From assembly GCA_005776545.1 (NCBI GenBank), contig SXOY01000066.1, positions 1 through 6,298 of the forward strand: 6,298 nucleotides of DNA, written 5' to 3'. The DNA comes from Planctomycetia bacterium. GTDB lineage: Bacteria; Planctomycetota; Phycisphaerae; Phycisphaerales; UBA1924. Both the position numbers and the translations under genes were made by a program. This document shows, piece after piece, positions 6,094 through 6,298 of this stretch (the stretch's first letter is position 1; each line of letters starts with the position of its first letter). A model generated the notes under the pieces. That model was given only the letters and a program-made list of their open reading frames with translations. It was not told the DNA's origin and ran no database searches.

Positions 6094-6127
6094 AGGCCTG
6101 TCGGTCATGTGATCGACGGGCCTTTTT
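6094..6127 (+). terminator. Rho-independent terminator of the barrel-protein gene
   Basis: AGGCCTGTCG (6094-6103) pairs with CGACGGGCCT (6114-6123), with one G-U pair, and the stem is followed by a run of five T from 6123. It lies 18 bp after the stop at 6075 and is a textbook intrinsic terminator in the plus direction. On the minus strand there is no T-run. Confidence 0.9.
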
Positions 6128-6159
6128 CATTGGAAATCAGTTTGTATGTTCGCAATGAC

Positions 6160-6190
6160 AAGGCCCACCGATGTGCATCGATGGGCCTTT
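6160..6190. terminator. Second hairpin, backup or bidirectional terminator
   Basis: AAGGCCCA (6160-6167) pairs perfectly with TGGGCCTT (6182-6189), with an inner CGAT/ATCG stem and a GTGC loop after one mismatch. The plus-strand tail (TTTATCTATTT) is moderately U-rich; the minus-strand tail (TTGTCATTG) is poorer. It may back up the first terminator or mark the end of the minus-strand gene that stops at 6215. Its right arm, ATCGATGGGCCTTT, closely resembles ATCGACGGGCCTTT in the first terminator. Confidence 0.65.
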
Positions 6191-6214
6191 ATCTATTTCA
6201 GATTGAATGAGATA

Positions 6215-6298
6215 TTACACGCCGTTGGGCTTCCCATCGCCTGCTGGCGGTGGTGGTGGCGGCGGAGGTGCATCTGGCGCCGGCTTGATAATGTGGAA
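6215..6298 (-). CDS. C-terminal fragment of a protein with a polyproline tail
   Basis: An open minus-strand frame enters from the right edge and ends at a TAA (6217-6215). The 27 visible residues read HIIKPAPDA, then eight consecutive prolines, then AGDGKPNGV. The prolines use a mix of CCA, CCG and CCT codons, which suggests selection for the amino acid and not simple slippage of one triplet, and the frame closes with a stop before a hairpin. Such tails are typically disordered and occur on secreted, lipoprotein or membrane-anchored proteins. Too little is visible to name it. A chance frame through a G-rich stretch remains possible. Confidence 0.5.
   Translation of the reverse strand, partial: FHIIKPAPDAPPPPPPPPAGDGKPNGV

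Overview
The window looks like ordinary chromosome from a Gram-negative-type, diderm bacterium of moderately high GC. The phylum is inferred only weakly. A secreted amidohydrolase, an exported MsrB-MsrA fusion, an outer-membrane beta-barrel protein, a polyproline tail and two uncharacterised tandem paralogues together recall Planctomycetota, with Acidobacteriota as an alternative. No rRNA, tRNA, CRISPR array, transposase or phage gene was seen.

Layout from left to right. (1) The last 58 codons of a 2-oxo acid dehydrogenase E2 acyltransferase end at 179. (2) After a 38-bp gap comes a complete exported metal-dependent amidohydrolase (218-1501, +), which may be transcribed as a leaderless mRNA. 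(3) A convergent, isolated DUF4304-like gene follows (1594-2235, -). (4) A 206-bp divergent intergenic region (2236-2441) holds a candidate promoter for each direction and a GC-rich palindrome. (5) Next is a two-gene operon of tandem paralogues of unknown function (2442-3059 and 3084-3689, +), about half identical to each other by eye. (6) A shared hairpin separates it from a convergent, exported MsrB-MsrA methionine sulfoxide reductase fusion (3762-4859, -). (7) A 247-bp divergent intergenic region precedes a signal-peptide-bearing putative outer-membrane beta-barrel protein (5107-6075, +), which has a good sigma70-type promoter, a strong Shine-Dalgarno and a canonical terminator. (8) A second hairpin and the proline-rich C-terminus of a minus-strand gene close the window.

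How the genes work together: the window is a patchwork of short transcription units in alternating orientation, not one pathway. The E2 fragment belongs to central carbon metabolism. The amidohydrolase probably hydrolyses dipeptides or related amides outside the cytoplasm. MsrB-MsrA repairs oxidised methionine, probably in the envelope, and is divergent from an envelope barrel protein, a positional link only. The feature with most room for new biology is the tandem paralogue pair at 2442-3689, which I cannot assign to a known family. I found no convincing evidence of a new defence or mobile system.
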